Below the pieces are notes generated by a model, which was given only the letters and a program-made list of their open reading frames with translations, had not been told where the DNA came from and did not search any database. From Ottelia alismoides (Eukaryota; Streptophyta; Magnoliopsida; Alismatales; Hydrocharitaceae): a stretch of DNA of 64,000 nucleotides. Location: the NCBI GenBank assembly GCA_037367405.1, contig JAZKJV010008265.1:558001-622000 (forward strand), given 5' to 3'. The translations under genes were made by a program, and so were the position numbers. Below, piece after piece: positions 10,831-23,265 of the stretch; position 1 is the stretch's first letter; the number at the start of each line of letters is the position of its first letter.

Positions 10831-11872
10831 AATCTATTTATTTCATGCATCATTTAAATGCCAAAAATTCTCAAAAAATAGACTTAAGCTTCTGTTTGCT
10901 TGTACTTTCACGCCATATTTTTAGTTTTTGATTTTATCGCATTTTATATTTATTAAAAATCAAAAACATCCTATTTCAATACTGTCTAGCTTAGAAAATA
11001 CCAAAAAAATATAAAATACCTCTAAAAATTCCAAGAAAAATCATCTTCTGTGTATTTTGATCTACTTTAGTCTCAGTCCAAAAATCACCTAAAAATTTCA
11101 AAAGAAAAAACCTTAAAAATTCAAAAATACTTTAAAACTTCAAAAAAATCTAAAAAATTGTAGAAAACTCTAAAAATTACAAACTCAAGTTCTGTGGCTT
11201 CCTGTTTTTATTATGTTTATTTTTAAATTAGTTTAAAAATTTTGGTGGTTGTTATGATATTTTTAGTTCCCCATTTTTACCCCCAGCCAGTAGACTCTTC
11301 ACTGTTTTGGTTTATTTAAGTGTTTAAAAATATCAAAAATAGTTTAAAAAAATACCAAAAATCACAAAATAGTAAAAAATTATAAAAATACCAAAAAGAT
11401 CTTATTTCTGAATTTTTGCTTATTTTTGCATATTTTTATAAATATTTTGTCACCTCTTTTACTATATAGCTTATCTATTCGAATACAAAAAAAAAAGAAA
11501 AAAAAATATATAAAATATAAAAAAGAAAATCAGAAAATTAAAAATCAAATTACAAAATCAAAAATTAAAAATTAAATAAAAAAATAAAAAAATTAAAACC
11601 CACAAAAAATTTAGATTGGCTAAGTGATTTATTTGACCTAGGTTTTGACTCTTGTCTATACTCTGCACCGTTGTTTCCTGTGTTCGACCCTACTTGCTTG
11701 CCATTGTACATTTCTTAGTAGGGTATAATAAATTTTAATCCTTGTTATTGATTGCTTGATTGATTGTGTGGGTTAATTGTTAGCGAACGAGGAGGCTTGA
11801 GTAGTCGCATCAGCGACAGTGAGTCTGATTTGTCAGACCACTATTTAGCGGCTCCTGCCAAATCGTTTTTCA

Positions 11873-12941
11873 GTAGCACGTGACCTCTGGTTGGGGTGCT
11901 CATATGCAAATAGAAGAAAATACCGGGGGTTTATCTGAAATTTTCCCAGCGGTCACATGTAGAGCACGTAACCCTAGGGTAGAGATGAAAATATCGGACG
12001 TCCCGGGGGTGTCGGTGCAATTGTTCCCTCCCGTCACGTGCCTCGCATGTGGGGAGGGCCTCGGGCCTCACGCCCGACAGTTGGAGCTGTGGAGGAGATG
12101 GAGCGGCACCGCCTCCTACGACGGTCGATGGTACGTCTGGTGTCGATGCAACTAAGGCGGTGAAGGTCTGTAGTGGAGCGGTCCTTTTTGGAGGCACTAG
12201 AGGTTGCGTGCAGCAAAGAGCCAGGCGTGGTCCTCCGGCGGTGAAGATGACTGGTGGTGGTTGTCGATGAAGGTGGCGGCTCATAGACGAAGAAGATGCT
12301 TCTGGAGTTGCTGCAGTTGCTGATGGTTGTTGATGAAGATAATGTAGCTGCTGGAGAAGAAGTCGTTGGTGATGAAGGACGGCGGGGTAGGATGCTGGAC
12401 TGTGAAGGATGAAGATGGCATCGGCTCAACGGAGGAGGACTGGAGCAAGGCAGATGCGTGGAGGAGCGCACTGCGACAAGGCGGGGATGCGCCTTGGATC
12501 TCATCGAAGGTGGAGCACCAGGGTGTCACCACCGAGCTTCGTTTAGTGCTATTGAAGGATGGGTCACGAGGGGCATGACGACGTTTGTTAAATAGAAACG
12601 GGGAGTCGGTCATGGAAGGCAGGAGATCGCTGGAGATCAGGGATATGCGGAGGAGGCAGAATCGATGATTGAGGGGGTTGGCGGCGATGACGAAATACGC
12701 AGGCGATGAGGCAGAGGCCGGTGGTTAATCGCGAGATGGCTGAGATCGCGGGATTCACGACGGAGACGAAGAGGGAAGGTGGCAGTGTAAATTGGGAAAG
12801 AAGGTGGAGGAAGGACACGAGGCTGGGGTCGTCCGATTGATCGAGATCGGACGACCCAGATGGACGCACGCGGCGGCAGGAAGGGGGCGCGAGGAGCACG
12901 TGGTGGGCACGTGCGCAGGAGGCACGTACTCCGCACGTGCG
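11873..12941 (-). repeat. distal part of element D 3' LTR
   Basis: This piece matches 41479-42575 (the same part of D's 5' LTR) along about 1.07 kb in the same orientation. It is bounded on the left by element A (target duplication gtagc at 11873-11877; the uninterrupted copy reads atagc) and on the right by the 3' LTR of B at 12942. It continues D's LTR from 24357 after removal of the B/C element and reversal of the inversion. Antisense and sense frames within it are not called. Confidence 0.85.
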
Positions 12942-15900
12942 TGATAACTCGGATCTTGCGAGGGTCTAAATATCTCACACAAGACGGAGACAAGAGTCGC
13001 TGCGGCGACCACTCACGAAACCCGAATAAATCAACAATTAACCCACAGTATCAGACAAACAATGAGAAGCAAGGTGGAGTTAAAAATTATTATAACTCTA
13101 CAATAAGTGTGTATAGTGCAAGTATGTGTAGAGTGTCGAACTCAAGGAGCAAACAAGATAGAACAAAGCAGGAGTGCACAAAGATCAATGTGAAAGTGAG
13201 CAATTGCCTATGAATGTGCAAAATTTTGTGGGTTTTATGTATATATATTATTTTTAATTTTTTTATATTTTGTATTTGGATTTTTAATTTCTGATTTTAT
13301 ATTTTCTTTTTATATTTTATACTTTTATATTTTCTTTTTCTTCTTTGAAGAGAATATATATACAAAGTAAGAAAGAGAGGGATCAAGGCTTTATAAAAAT
13401 ATGTAAAAATAACCAAAATTCAGGCAATAAATTATTTTTGGTATTTTTATATTTTTATACTATTTTTTGTAATTTTTCTAGATTTTTTCTATTTTTTGAT
13501 ATTTTTAAAGGCAAAAATACTGAAAACAGTGAATACAATATATGTGCCAGACAAAAATATAGAGATAAAATAGAAAACAGGAGTGAAAAATTTTCAAATT
13601 AATTTTTATATATAGATAATAGGATAAGGAAAATTCAGAGATAGGAAACACAATTTTTGGAGTTTTTATGATTTTTTTAGATTTTTTATGAAGATTTTGA
13701 GAATTTTGCTATTTTTAGGGGTTTTGTTTGTAATTTTTAGGGAGTTTTGATCAGAAAAGAAAATAAACTAAAACACACAAAATATATTTTTTTTTGGAAT
13801 TTTTTCAAAGACTTTTTATAATTTTTATGTATTTTCTAATGCAAATAGTGCTGAAAATACATGTTTCTGATATTTAATAAATATGAAAATGCAATAAAAT
13901 GCAAACTAAAAATATGACGTCAAACTACAATGCAACAGGAGCCTATGGTATTTTTTTGGTAAATTTTCGAGTTAAAATGATGCATGAAATAAATGCAAAC
14001 ATCCAAGCAAAAATACAAGACTGGCAAGGGAATAAACGTAATTACACAGAAGTCCAAGGGCCTACTTGCAATTTTTACAAAAATATATAACATTAAATAC
14101 AATTTTCTAGACTAAAATTAAATACCCAAACCCGGAGGAGGTTCGCTGCAAAATGTCCAACTCACGCGCACTGGGCACGTGACCTGGCAGGGGTATTTTT
14201 GCAATTTTACAAAGTTCCAGGGGCTCAGATGCAATTTTACCAAAATATTACAACTAAATTAAAAAGGTCATGTATCAAATCGAAATAAACAAAACCCCAG
14301 GGGGTCCCTGCAAAATGTCTACGCCACCCCACGTTCACGGGTCACGTGAGGTGACGTGGACTGGACCTAAATGCAAATATGGAGACTATTAGGGTCTAAA
14401 AGCAGATATTACAAAAATATTTAAACTACAAATAAAAGTTTCTAAACTGAAAATAAACTGCAAAAATGGCGGGGGTGTAGGTGCAAAATACCGACGCCTA
14501 AATTCCTCGTGCGCGATCGGACGACTGGGGGGCGGTCACTTATCCACGTGGCGCGCGCACAACGCGTGATGAAGGTTCGCAGCTGGACGGGCGAGATTAG
14601 ATCTTCGGTCGAAGATCCGACGATGGTGGCGTGGCGTGATCCAACGGCTGCGATCAGGACTGGAGTTGCGGCTCGATCGAATGGCAAAGAAGCCAAGGGG
14701 AAGAACGCCGGCGAGGAGAACTTCCCCGAGCTCAATCTCGGGTCTCTGGCAATGGTTGGGCTCCAAAATTGAGATGCGAGATCCTGGAAGATCCCTCTAC
14801 ATGCTGGGGTACTCAGCATCGCTGGAGAAGGTCGGAGGTGCTGCTGCGAGGGTGGCGGAGCTTGAAGCTCCAGTTAGCTCCGGCGAGCTCTTCAAAATGG
14901 TCCCCAGGAACGTTGACTGCGTCTGGACCTGCAAAAAGTGGTGAAGGGGACCAAGACAAAGTCCCTAGACCCTGCGGAGGTGGAATCTACGTCGAAGATG
15001 GGCTATGGAAGGTGGAGGAGCTTCGGCCGGCGGTGCACGCCGGTGATGGAGTGCGATTGGGCGAGATAGTGAACGGCGAGGGAATCTAAGGGTCCTAATC
15101 TACTCCTACAGCTACGGGGAATGAACTGAAGCAAAAAGAAATGAGGGAGAAAGGATACCTCGATGGTCGGAAGCAGAGGTGGGGGAACCTCGACGCCGGC
15201 GAAAGGAGGAGGTGGTGGAGCCGCCTCAGATCGTCCTCGACCCTCCTAAAGATGGGAAAAGGGAGCTGTCACCTCCCTCTAGCTCTGGGGTGCAACAGGA
15301 GGAAAGAAAAATGGCACAAAGGGGTACAAATCCGAGCATTAACGTGGCAGGTCCATTATGTACAAGGTGGTGGCGTCTCCTTCAAGCGAGATCAACACGC
15401 GAATGATGAAGATTCTGAAGGATTTTGGTGCTCGGCGAGGATCAGTGATGATCAAGGAAGGAGTCCCAAGAAGAAATCGATGCCCGAGGATGAAGGGATC
15501 GAGCTCGGAAATAGGGTGAAATCGGGCTCGAATCAGGCTGTCAGAGGGTGGCAGACCTCGGTCAGGCAGTTGACCGAGGTCAACAGACGACCGCGCCTGG
15601 TTGGTCCAACCAGGAAATTCAGAGCCAAAATTATTTGTAAATTCGAAATGAAATAGTAAACGAATTTATTTATTTTAGGTTATAAAATAAAAAATGTTTC
15701 TTATTTTATAAAGAATTTTATGGTGATTTTTATTTTTTTTTATGAGGTATATAATTAGAAGTTACCTTTTATGCCCTATATAGGTATGTATATCTATATA
15801 TTTTATTATTTTATTTTTTATTTTATGTATTTAATTTATTTATTTGTGTTTATTATTTTATATATTTATAGAATATTTTTATAGACTTAAAAATATTTTT

Positions 15901-16758
15901 ATTTTATTTTTCTGACGTATTTTGTACACTTAATAAAATATTGATAGTAATTCTATAGGTATATGTATAGGTATTACACCTAGGTATGCTATTTATACAA
16001 GTATTTTTTATATATTTTCTTTGAGTTTTTATTCTGATTTTAATACACATATTTATCATAAATAATATTTACAAAATTATAAAAATATAAAATTATGAAA
16101 ATAATGAATAAATAATAAAATGAATATTTTATTATGTACAAGTATACAATAGGGGTCCAAAACTCAACTTTCAAACCGTAGCTCTGTCAAATGCGAAACC
16201 ACCTTCATTAAATAGCTTATTTTTAATTATATACAATTAAAGGTGATTTTGGTGCAGTTCGAATTTTTATTTGCAAGATATAGGTCTGGGAAGTTAGTAT
16301 TTTCGATTTTTATTCTGATCATAACTTTTTATCTGTACAGTAATTTTGTATGAAATAAATTTTGTATTTTTATTTACTTAATTATCTATAACTTCCATGT
16401 ACAAAGTTTCTTTATTTGAGGTATAAAAAGTGGAACCAAAAATAGGTCCCAAAATGAATAAAGAAAGAATAAAATGAATAGGTATCTGGCCCTTATCTCC
16501 CCCTACTTTATTCCTTGTCGACCTATTCATCAAGATGCCTAGGTCTTGAGGTTTCGGGTCATAAAATATTTAAAATATTTTATTCATTTTATTTTCTTTT
16601 ATTTATTCTATAATTTTGGCTTAAATACAGTATTTTATACACTATTTACATGCACATGCATGAATGCTAAGATGCTCTAATTAAGGGTATTTACACGCAT
16701 TTACCAGGGTTTTGAGGCCAAAATGATAGAATAAAGATGATGAAAGGTGGATTCATCA
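12942..16758 (-). repeat. 3' LTR of element B/C (3817 bp)
   Basis: Read on the minus strand it starts tgatgaatccacc directly after the polypurine tract and ends ...gagttatca at 12942. It aligns over its length with 24358-28441 and lacks the 242 bp MULE insertion found there (empty site near 13693-13706). It has lost about 9 bp of the G-box palindrome present in the other copy. Confidence 0.9.
15554..15615 (-). promoter_or_regulatory. W-box inverted repeat and truncated G-box palindrome in LTR B
   Basis: The 11 bp inverted repeat is intact (15554-15564 and 15571-15581). The neighbouring palindrome reads cctggttggtccaaccagg at 15597-15615, so the central acgtggacc that forms the G-box in LTR C is missing. 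This is a small deletion within a palindrome. Confidence 0.6.
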
Positions 16759-16772
16759 TCCCCCTATACTTT
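16759..16772 (-). promoter_or_regulatory. polypurine tract of element B/C
   Basis: On the minus strand it reads aaagtataggggga and adjoins the LTR start at 16758. It is identical to that of element A. Confidence 0.9.
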
Positions 16773-18650
16773 GCCTTTGCTAGTCCCTAGCAAACACTTA
16801 TGCAATAAGTGCAGAAAAGAAAAACAAAGAAAAGAAAAAGAAGAACTTGGATTTAGTTTAATTATCAAACTTGTCTTCACAAAATAAAAGTTTGGAGCTT
16901 AAGTTGGACCTTTGGAATTTTAGTGCGGGAAGAACCTTAATAACAACCAGATTTGAAATCCAACAGTCCCTGAGAATCCCAAAACTCTGCTCAAGTCTTC
17001 TCAATAGCCAGGTTAGAAATATCTCAACTGATACGCAAACCCTTACGACTATGAAGCTGACTCGTAAAGTGTAAGTGATAGTGGCTCTCCCCAACTAGAA
17101 TGACAAAGAGACTGATTTCTCTAGTATGACAACCCAATGATTCCCCGATCCAATAACTCCTTCCTCGAGGAGCGGGGTATTCCCTTCTAAGTTCAAGTGG
17201 CAACCAGCTCAAGAGGAGGGGGTGAAGAGAAGAATGGGCGGTAACCAATGTAGCTACCTATCCTTGGATGCAAGACCAGTGTAGTCAAGTCATCCAGGTG
17301 CAGGCTCACATGATATGACTTTGGAACTCAAGCTTGCTTATTGACTTTACAACATATGTACATACTTTGCAGGCATCTTATTTTTGTACATGCCTGTCCA
17401 TTTTTATGATACTATTTACAACAACATTTACAAAGGGAGTTTTTCCTCTTGAGCCAGTAGACTATCCCTTTTTTGAAGCTTTATTGCAACCCACACTCTC
17501 CTATCTTTAGATTTCCTCATCACTGGACGGGTTGGGGTGCACTTCCCTCCCTAGAGGAGGACAAATGTTTCCACTTGTGTGCGTCTCATACCGGCAAATC
17601 CAATCCCCTCACCACTCCAACTGAGTTGAGCCAAGTGAAAGGTGCAGGTGTCCAAGTTAGGTCATTATCAACAAGAGCCGTACGTGTGTTCCGAAATACT
17701 CTACTTAGGCAGTCAAGAATCCATTGAACCAAGTCTCGTGATCCTCAAAGAATTAAGTCAACTAGACCTGAAGTACCTCAAACCCAGTTCCTATAATGTT
17801 CCTGTTATTAGGTAGATTTTAAGGTCTAACCACGCTCCAATCTCTGGATTTTATCTAGACTTGTTCAACTATAAAACTCAATCTGAAAAATGCCAATGCT
17901 ATGCGATGCGGGATGCAGAAAATATTTTTGTGATGCAATTTTCAAGATTTTGAACTTTTTATGAATTTTTGAAAAGATGAAGATGCATATGCATGTTTTT
18001 GTATTTTTCAAAAACATTTTTCAAATGTTTTTGATATTTTAGTTTTGCAAATGTTTTTGGGATTTTTGAAAACAAAAGATTTTTGGCTGAAAAACTAGGG
18101 TAAAAGTATTTACACAGGGATGCTTCTTATATATACAAGAAATAGATTTTAGGAATTTACAAAGGTAAGTGGTCAATTTTATAGGTATATATATAAAGGA
18201 TTTTAGGTGAGATGTATGTATTCCTCAAACATATTTCACAAATAATTTTGAAAACTATAGTCCAAAATAGTGTTTACAAATATTTTACAAACATGTACAC
18301 ACATTTGAAAATCATTTTGCAAAGGTTTTTCAAACAGTATATATATAGATTTTTCAAAAAAAATTTGCAACCATTTTTCAAATCATTTGCAAATCATTTT
18401 TCAAATATTTTATTTCACACAGAAAATAAATTTTGCAGACCAAAATATTTTTACAAAGGTTGAAAATATGTACAAAACATTTTCCAAATAGTTTTCAAAA
18501 TATTTTTCAAAAAGATTTTCAAACTAATTTTCAAGCATTTTGCACCTGATTTATTAATCAATAAATACAAAAAGACTTTAAGCAATAATCAAGGTTTTTG
18601 ATGATTTTTTGTACGTATAATTAGCCATATTTATTAATAAAAATATGAAA
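16773..18650 (-). other. non-coding 3' region of element B/C
   Basis: Reverse-complement counterpart of 6090-8013 in element A. It includes the conserved non-coding block (16773-17900) and the AT-rich degenerate repeats (17900-18560). Frames of 60-90 codons occur on both strands but are not preserved between copies. Confidence 0.7.
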
Positions 18651-18659
18651 GTACAAGTT

Positions 18660-19075
18660 ATGGCTAAAGTGTATACGGAGTATATACGAGCCCCCTATAC
18701 TTAGCTTGAGCTATGTCCTCATAGATCAGAGAGAAAAGAGAAGACATAACTCGTACTTAGTACAGACAAGTCTAAAGAATAAATAAATAACGGAATAAAT
18801 GAATGAATGAGAAGTCGACCGTCCCCCTATAATTTGGATCAAATAATCCTAAGTATAGCAGACTGTACACAATGCAGGGAGGGTCAAGGATGGGAATGAA
18901 CAAATCATAATCCTATTGTCTCCCCCTATACTCAGGGTCAGATATCCCTACGTATAGACAAGAATAGGAGACAATGGAGAGGATCAAAGAATCAAGAAGA
19001 TAGAAAAGGAAAAGAAGAAAAGAGAACAACTCGGTGTGTGCACCCCCCTATACTTAGGACAAGGCGTGTCAAGTA
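18660..19075 (-). repeat. array of polypurine-tract-like hairpins in element B/C
   Basis: Four units are visible on the plus-strand text as ccccctatacttag or a close variant followed by the inverted partner: 18690-18765, 18823-18865, 18930-18962 and 19047-19070. They correspond to units 5, 4, 3 and 2 of element A, in order. The last unit has a degraded partner arm. Loop sequences differ from A while the arms stay similar. Confidence 0.8.
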
Positions 19076-19212
19076 CAACAAAATCATAGGATGAAGGTGG
19101 GGTGACAGACATAACGGAAGACTGAATGATATAGACAAATGGATCTGTACAGAGGAATATAGAAGTGATAATCATGTATGAGACGCATAAGTTTTGAGTC
19201 AAAGAGCATGTC
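19076..19212 (-). other. short non-coding spacer after integrase
   Basis: Links the integrase stop to the hairpin array. No feature is recognised. Confidence 0.4.
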
Positions 19213-20341
19213 TCAGACCAGATGAATCAGGGCAACATCAATGATCGATGGGTCATGATCTAAATATGGTTTCAAGCACTGACCATTGACTCTAAAAGTG
19301 GAAGATGATGAAAGCTCGGATATATCAATGCTACCATTATCATGCACCTTCCGGACCACATATGGTCCTTTCCATTTACTTTGTAATTTCTCTGGGAATA
19401 ATTTCAACCTGGCATCAAATAACCATACTTGCTGATCTGGCTCAAATTGTTTATGGCTGATTCGGGAATCGTGCCATACTTTCACTTTCTCCTTATACTG
19501 TAGGTTACTTGAGAAGGTTGTATCTCTTAGTTCTTCCAGGGCTGACAACACTGATTTCCTCTGTTCTCCTACACTCTTGGGATCCAACAATAGTTCTATG
19601 ACTGCCCAATGTGACTTATGCTTTATCTCCACTGGTAAATGGCATGGCTTGCCATAGACGAGACAAAGGGAGATGTCCCTAATGGTGTTTTGAAGGAAGT
19701 CCGGTAGGACCACAAGACCGAGTCCAAAAGCTGTGATCAATCCTTTCGGTATGGGCGGACTACCTTCTGTAAAATTGTCTTAATCACCCTATTCGATACT
19801 TCAGCAAGACCATTAGTCTGAAGGTAATACGGTGTGGCAACACGATGGTTAATACTGAACTCTTCTGCAAGGGCCTTTACCTTGTCATTAATAAAGTGAA
19901 ACCCCCCGTCTGAAATCAAGACTCTAGGTATCCCGAACCATGAAATAATATTTTTCCTCAAGAAACGACATACGGTTTTAGCATCTGCGGCTCGGGCGGG
20001 GATAGCCTCAACCCAATGACTAACATAATCTACACCGAGCAGAATGCATTCAAATTCCTGACTCTTAGGAAATGGGCCCATGAAATCAATCCCCCATGCG
20101 TCAAAACCTCACAAAAGTGAATGGGCTGCATGGGCATCATGTCTCTCTGTCCGCAAGTGCCCATCTTCTGACAGTCAGTACACCTTCTCACGAACTAATC
20201 AGAATCCTTGAAAAGGATTGGCCACCAAAGGCCGGATTGGAGCACCTTCTGTGCTGTCCGTCTCCTAGAATGATGTCCTCCTGCCTCAAGCTTGTGGCAG
20301 TAGGTGAGGACGCTATGTTGCTCATCTTGAGGAATGCACCA
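19213..20341 (-). pseudogene. integrase of element B/C (frameshifted)
   Basis: Read on the minus strand, the zinc-binding part near 20330-20170 shows CHKLEAGGHHS and later CTDCQKMG, with a TAG between them. The core reads from about 20081: MGPF (the preceding catalytic Asp lies in a damaged stretch), LISDGGFHF and TNGLAEVSNR, ending at a stop at 19737. After a frameshift near 19740 the C-terminal domain continues (VYGKPCHLPVE, QVWLFDARLKLFPEKLQSKWKGPYVV) to 19213. The part between NGLAE and VYGKP is partly scrambled. The protein is clearly related to A's integrase but diverged. Confidence 0.88.
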
Positions 20342-22440
20342 TCACCAGATATTGTCCCCTCCTTCATGATAAAGGACGGGGTCCTTCCAATGGTACGACT
20401 TTGCCTTCGCAAGGAAGGTCTCAAGCTGATGTCTGGACAAACCTTGTGGAATATATTTGGCAACAAGGTAATTCACAATGTCGGCATACCATGGAAGAGA
20501 GGTGATAGCAAGGATCGCCTCATCTAGAAAAGTCTCAGTAATAGGTTCTATGGGCTCAGATTCCTCAAGGTTCTCTAGGTGGGAGAGGTGATCTGCCACA
20601 ACATTCTTAAGTCAGGTTTATCCTTAATCTCAATATCAAATTCCTGGAGGAGAAGGATCCATCTGGTCAACCTGGCTTTGGCATCCTTCTTCGACATCAA
20701 ATACCGAATGGCAGCGTGATCTGTAAATATTGTCATACTAGATCCAAGAATGTAAGATCTGTACTTATCAAAAGCAAAGACTACCGCTAGCATTTCTTTC
20801 TCAGTCACTGTGTAGTTTCTCTGAGCTGCATCCAATGTCCGGCTAGCGTAATGTATGGCATAGGGTAATCCATCCCTCCTCTGTCCAAGAACATCCCCTA
20901 TGACATAATCAGAAGCATCCGTCATGATCTCAAAGGGAAGAGACCAATCGGGTGGCTGAAGGACAGGAGCCTCAACAACTAAATTCTTGAGAGTCTTGAA
21001 GGACTTAAGACACTTATCATCTACAAGGAACTCGGTATCTTTAGTCAACAAATCTGTAAGCGATCGGGCAATTCGAGTGAAGTCCTGAATGAACCGTTGG
21101 TAGAAACCGACACACCCCAGAAAAGACCACAACTGTCTCAAATTGGACGGTAGATTGAGTTTTCTAATGATACCCACCTTGGCCGGATCAACCTCCATGC
21201 CCCTGTTGGAGATGATATGACCAAAGACCGTCCCCTGAGTCACCATGAAGTGACTCTTCTCCCAAGATAGTACAAGGTTTACCTCTATGCAGCGCTGAAG
21301 TACTCGATCTAGGCAGTCAAGACAAGCATCAAACCCGTCACCGTAGACCGAGAAATCATCCATGAAGACCTCTAAGCAATCACCTATCATGTCCGAAAAG
21401 ATGGACAACATGCACCTCTGGAATGTCGCCGGAGCGTTACATAGACCAAAGAGCATCCGTCTGAAAGCATAAGTCCCAAATGGACATGTGAATGTCGTTT
21501 TATCCTGGTCGTCGGGTGCAATGGCCACTTGATTGTATCCGGAATACCCATCAAGAAAACAGTAATGACTCTTCCTAGCTAGCCTCTCAATAATCTGATC
21601 AATAAATGGTAGCGGGAAATGATCCTTCTTGGTGGCCTCATTCAATCGTCTGTAGTCCACACAAACCCTCCAAGAAGTGGGTATCCGGGTGGCGATCTCC
21701 TCTCCAGACTCATTCACAACTGTAGTGACACCCGTCTTCTTGGGTACCACATGTAAAGGACTAACCCACTTGGAGTCGGAGATGGGGTAGATAAAATCGA
21801 CGCTCTACCATTTAGATATCTCCTTCATTACTACATCTCGAAGATTCGGGTTCAGCCGTCGTTGGAACTCACGCGATGGATTAGCATCCTCTTCGAGGTG
21901 GATACGGTGGGAGCACAGGGCCGGACTTATCCCCTTGAGATGAGCCACACTCCATCCAATTGCCTTGCGGTTGTGTTCAAGAACCTCCATTAAACGAGAT
22001 TCTTGCTCTCCAGTAAAGTCTGCTGAGATAATGACTGGGTGCATATCTAGCTCTCCTGCAAGGAATCTATACTTGAGCGACTGCGGTAAAGGCTTCAGTT
22101 ATGGCTTGGTGGGAGCTGGCAAATCTGGCTTCTGATATGTCTGTGTGAAAGCAACCAGGTCTGCATGTGAGAACTCTCGCTGTTCCTGTGATTCTGACGA
22201 AGGGAACCCTGTTGGTGTGTCTATCATCTGTGGGGGCTCGTTCTGCGTCCTTTCTGTCAGCTCATCAGGAAACAGACATGGCAAATATGTATCAAAGTCC
22301 TTCCAATCAAAGTCTGCCTCCGAGGGATCTGAATTTGAACAATCATCAGTGTCTCCAATCATCACACATCTATCAGCCTCTATAGTATCATCTGCCAAGG
22401 GTGTGCTCTCCGAACTCTCGTCTGCTTCAAAAGGTGGGTA
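20342..22440 (-). pseudogene. RT and RNase H of element B/C (broken)
   Basis: Minus-strand frames at 22398-22099, 22044-21805 and 21750-20575 share one frame and are separated by isolated stops. They carry the acidic spacer, [61 protein letters not shown], the catalytic FMDDFSVYG, and RNase H with [15 protein letters not shown] and [17 protein letters not shown] frameshift near 20600 moves the tail ([15 protein letters not shown] to WKDPVLYHEGG) into another frame, ending at 20342. Some conserved residues are replaced ([17 protein letters not shown] is kept as FTDHA). The family role is the same as for A. Confidence 0.93.
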
Positions 22441-23079
22441 CTATGAGTTTGTAGACAAGGCGATGGCTCGTGCTTCTGGATCTTCCCAAACTGCTTCGTC
22501 ATCGGTCATCACAAAATCAGACTCTTGGTGGTTGTCTAACTCTACATCTGTCAACTGCACTGTGTCACTACATGGCTCTGAGCAGGCTGAATCTCCCGCT
22601 CGGGTCTCATCAATCATCTCTATTTGTATACTCTCGCCCTCTACGTGAAAGTACACCTTCCCACTATCTTGGTCGGTCACCTCCTTGGCTGTGGACAAGA
22701 ATGGGCGTCCTAGTATGATGGGGGCATTGATAACCGACTCAGGGATCTCCATGTCCAATACTACAAAGTCCATGGGGATTTCAGGCCCTGAATGGTGACA
22801 ACCACGTCTCTCAACAACCCCTTCTGCCTCTTGATAGACCTATCAGCAAACTAAAGGACTGTCCGACTCTGAAGGAGCGGGCCGAACTCAAATCGGTCGA
22901 GTAAGGCTGCCAGAAGGAGGTTGATTGAAGAGCCACTGTCTAATAGAGTCCGGTCGAAAGGCTGCTCACTAATCTGGCATCTGACATATGGAGCTCTAGC
23001 ATCTGGTCGTTTTGCTGGCAACTGGTTCTGAATGGAACAACATGTGGCATGGGTGAGCACATGGATATCTCCTCTGTTA
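22441..23079 (-). pseudogene. aspartic protease of element B/C, 3' half copy
   Basis: The frame upstream of 22851 reads NRGDIHVLTHATCC, VRCQISEQPFDRTLLDSGSSINLL (active site DSG intact), then a TAG in front of FADRS. After a 1-2 base deletion in the stretch that should encode GLKFPMDF, the frame changes to 22773-22441 ([28 protein letters not shown]). Bases 22679-23079 are about 97 percent identical by eye to 32727-33128 on the other strand and share both the stop and the deletion. The duplicated piece therefore derives from one already broken copy. Confidence 0.9.
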
Positions 23080-23252
23080 ATTTTAAAGTCTGTTGATTTC
23101 AAAATTCTAAGTCTCACAGAAATTCCGTCAAACTAATAATCCAAAGGTCGAGTCTAGTATTATTTTCACCTTCTGCTCATGGTCTTGGTATGGAACCCAA
23201 TCTCATTTCACCTCATGGCATTTCTTTTAATGCTCACGGACGAGCATGGTTT
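23080..23252 (+). other. last part of element D internal region, displaced by inversion
   Basis: No reading frame. It directly precedes a polypurine tract and LTR of the D type, in the orientation opposite to the rest of D. Its left edge at 23079/23080 is where similarity between the two protease copies stops. After reversing 23080-33128 it would join 33129 and complete D's 3' region. Confidence 0.7.
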
Positions 23253-23265
23253 AAGTATAGGGGGA
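23253..23265 (+). promoter_or_regulatory. polypurine tract of element D
   Basis: aagtataggggga just before the LTR start tgatgaattt at 23266. Confidence 0.85.

Larger units (their letters stand above)
1..11872 (+). mobile_element. Element A: Athila-like Ty3/Gypsy LTR retrotransposon, 5' end outside window
   Basis: The domain order is gag remnant, aspartic protease, reverse transcriptase, RNase H, integrase, long non-coding 3' region, polypurine tract, LTR, all on the plus strand. The RT motif FMDDFSVYG and the LRSGR signature in gag are typical of the Athila lineage (family knowledge). The 5' LTR, primer site and N-terminal gag lie left of the window. The 3' LTR ends in ...tttttca at 11872 and is followed by gtagc, then by sequence that matches the LTR of element D (compare 41478 onward). 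A therefore inserted into D's 3' LTR in the opposite orientation. No env-like reading frame is present in the 2.6 kb after integrase. Several nonsense codons and frameshifts make this copy non-functional. Confidence 0.93.
8028..11872 (+). repeat. 3' LTR of element A (3845 bp)
   Basis: It starts with the fold-back tgatgaa...ttcatca just after the polypurine tract and ends ...tttttca before the 5 bp gtagc. Three compositional zones are visible: AT-rich 8028-9170, GC-richer 9180-10430 and AT-rich with A- and T-runs 10440-11640. The last 200 bp match the ends of LTRs C and F (for example ataataaattttaa then gtgggttaattgtt). Short frames inside are not conserved between LTR copies and are not called as genes. 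Confidence 0.9.
12942..23079 (-). mobile_element. Element B/C, 3' half (protease part to 3' LTR), Athila-like
   Basis: On the minus strand this half runs protease (23079-22441), RT/RNase H, integrase, hairpin-containing 3' region, polypurine tract and LTR. It lacks gag, primer site and 5' LTR; these are found in the opposite orientation at 24358-33128. The flanking bases cgcac (minus, 12941-12937) agree in four of five positions with ctcac before the other half (24353-24357), and the outer flanks are the two parts of D's LTR. The simplest reading is one element split by an inversion. Confidence 0.88.

Noticed and set aside
15141..15656. 171-codon frame in LTR B (plus strand) with a matching 179-codon frame in LTR C (25992-25453, minus)
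   Set aside because: It is antisense to the element and 'conserved' only because the two LTRs are copies of one sequence. LTRs A and F do not keep it open.
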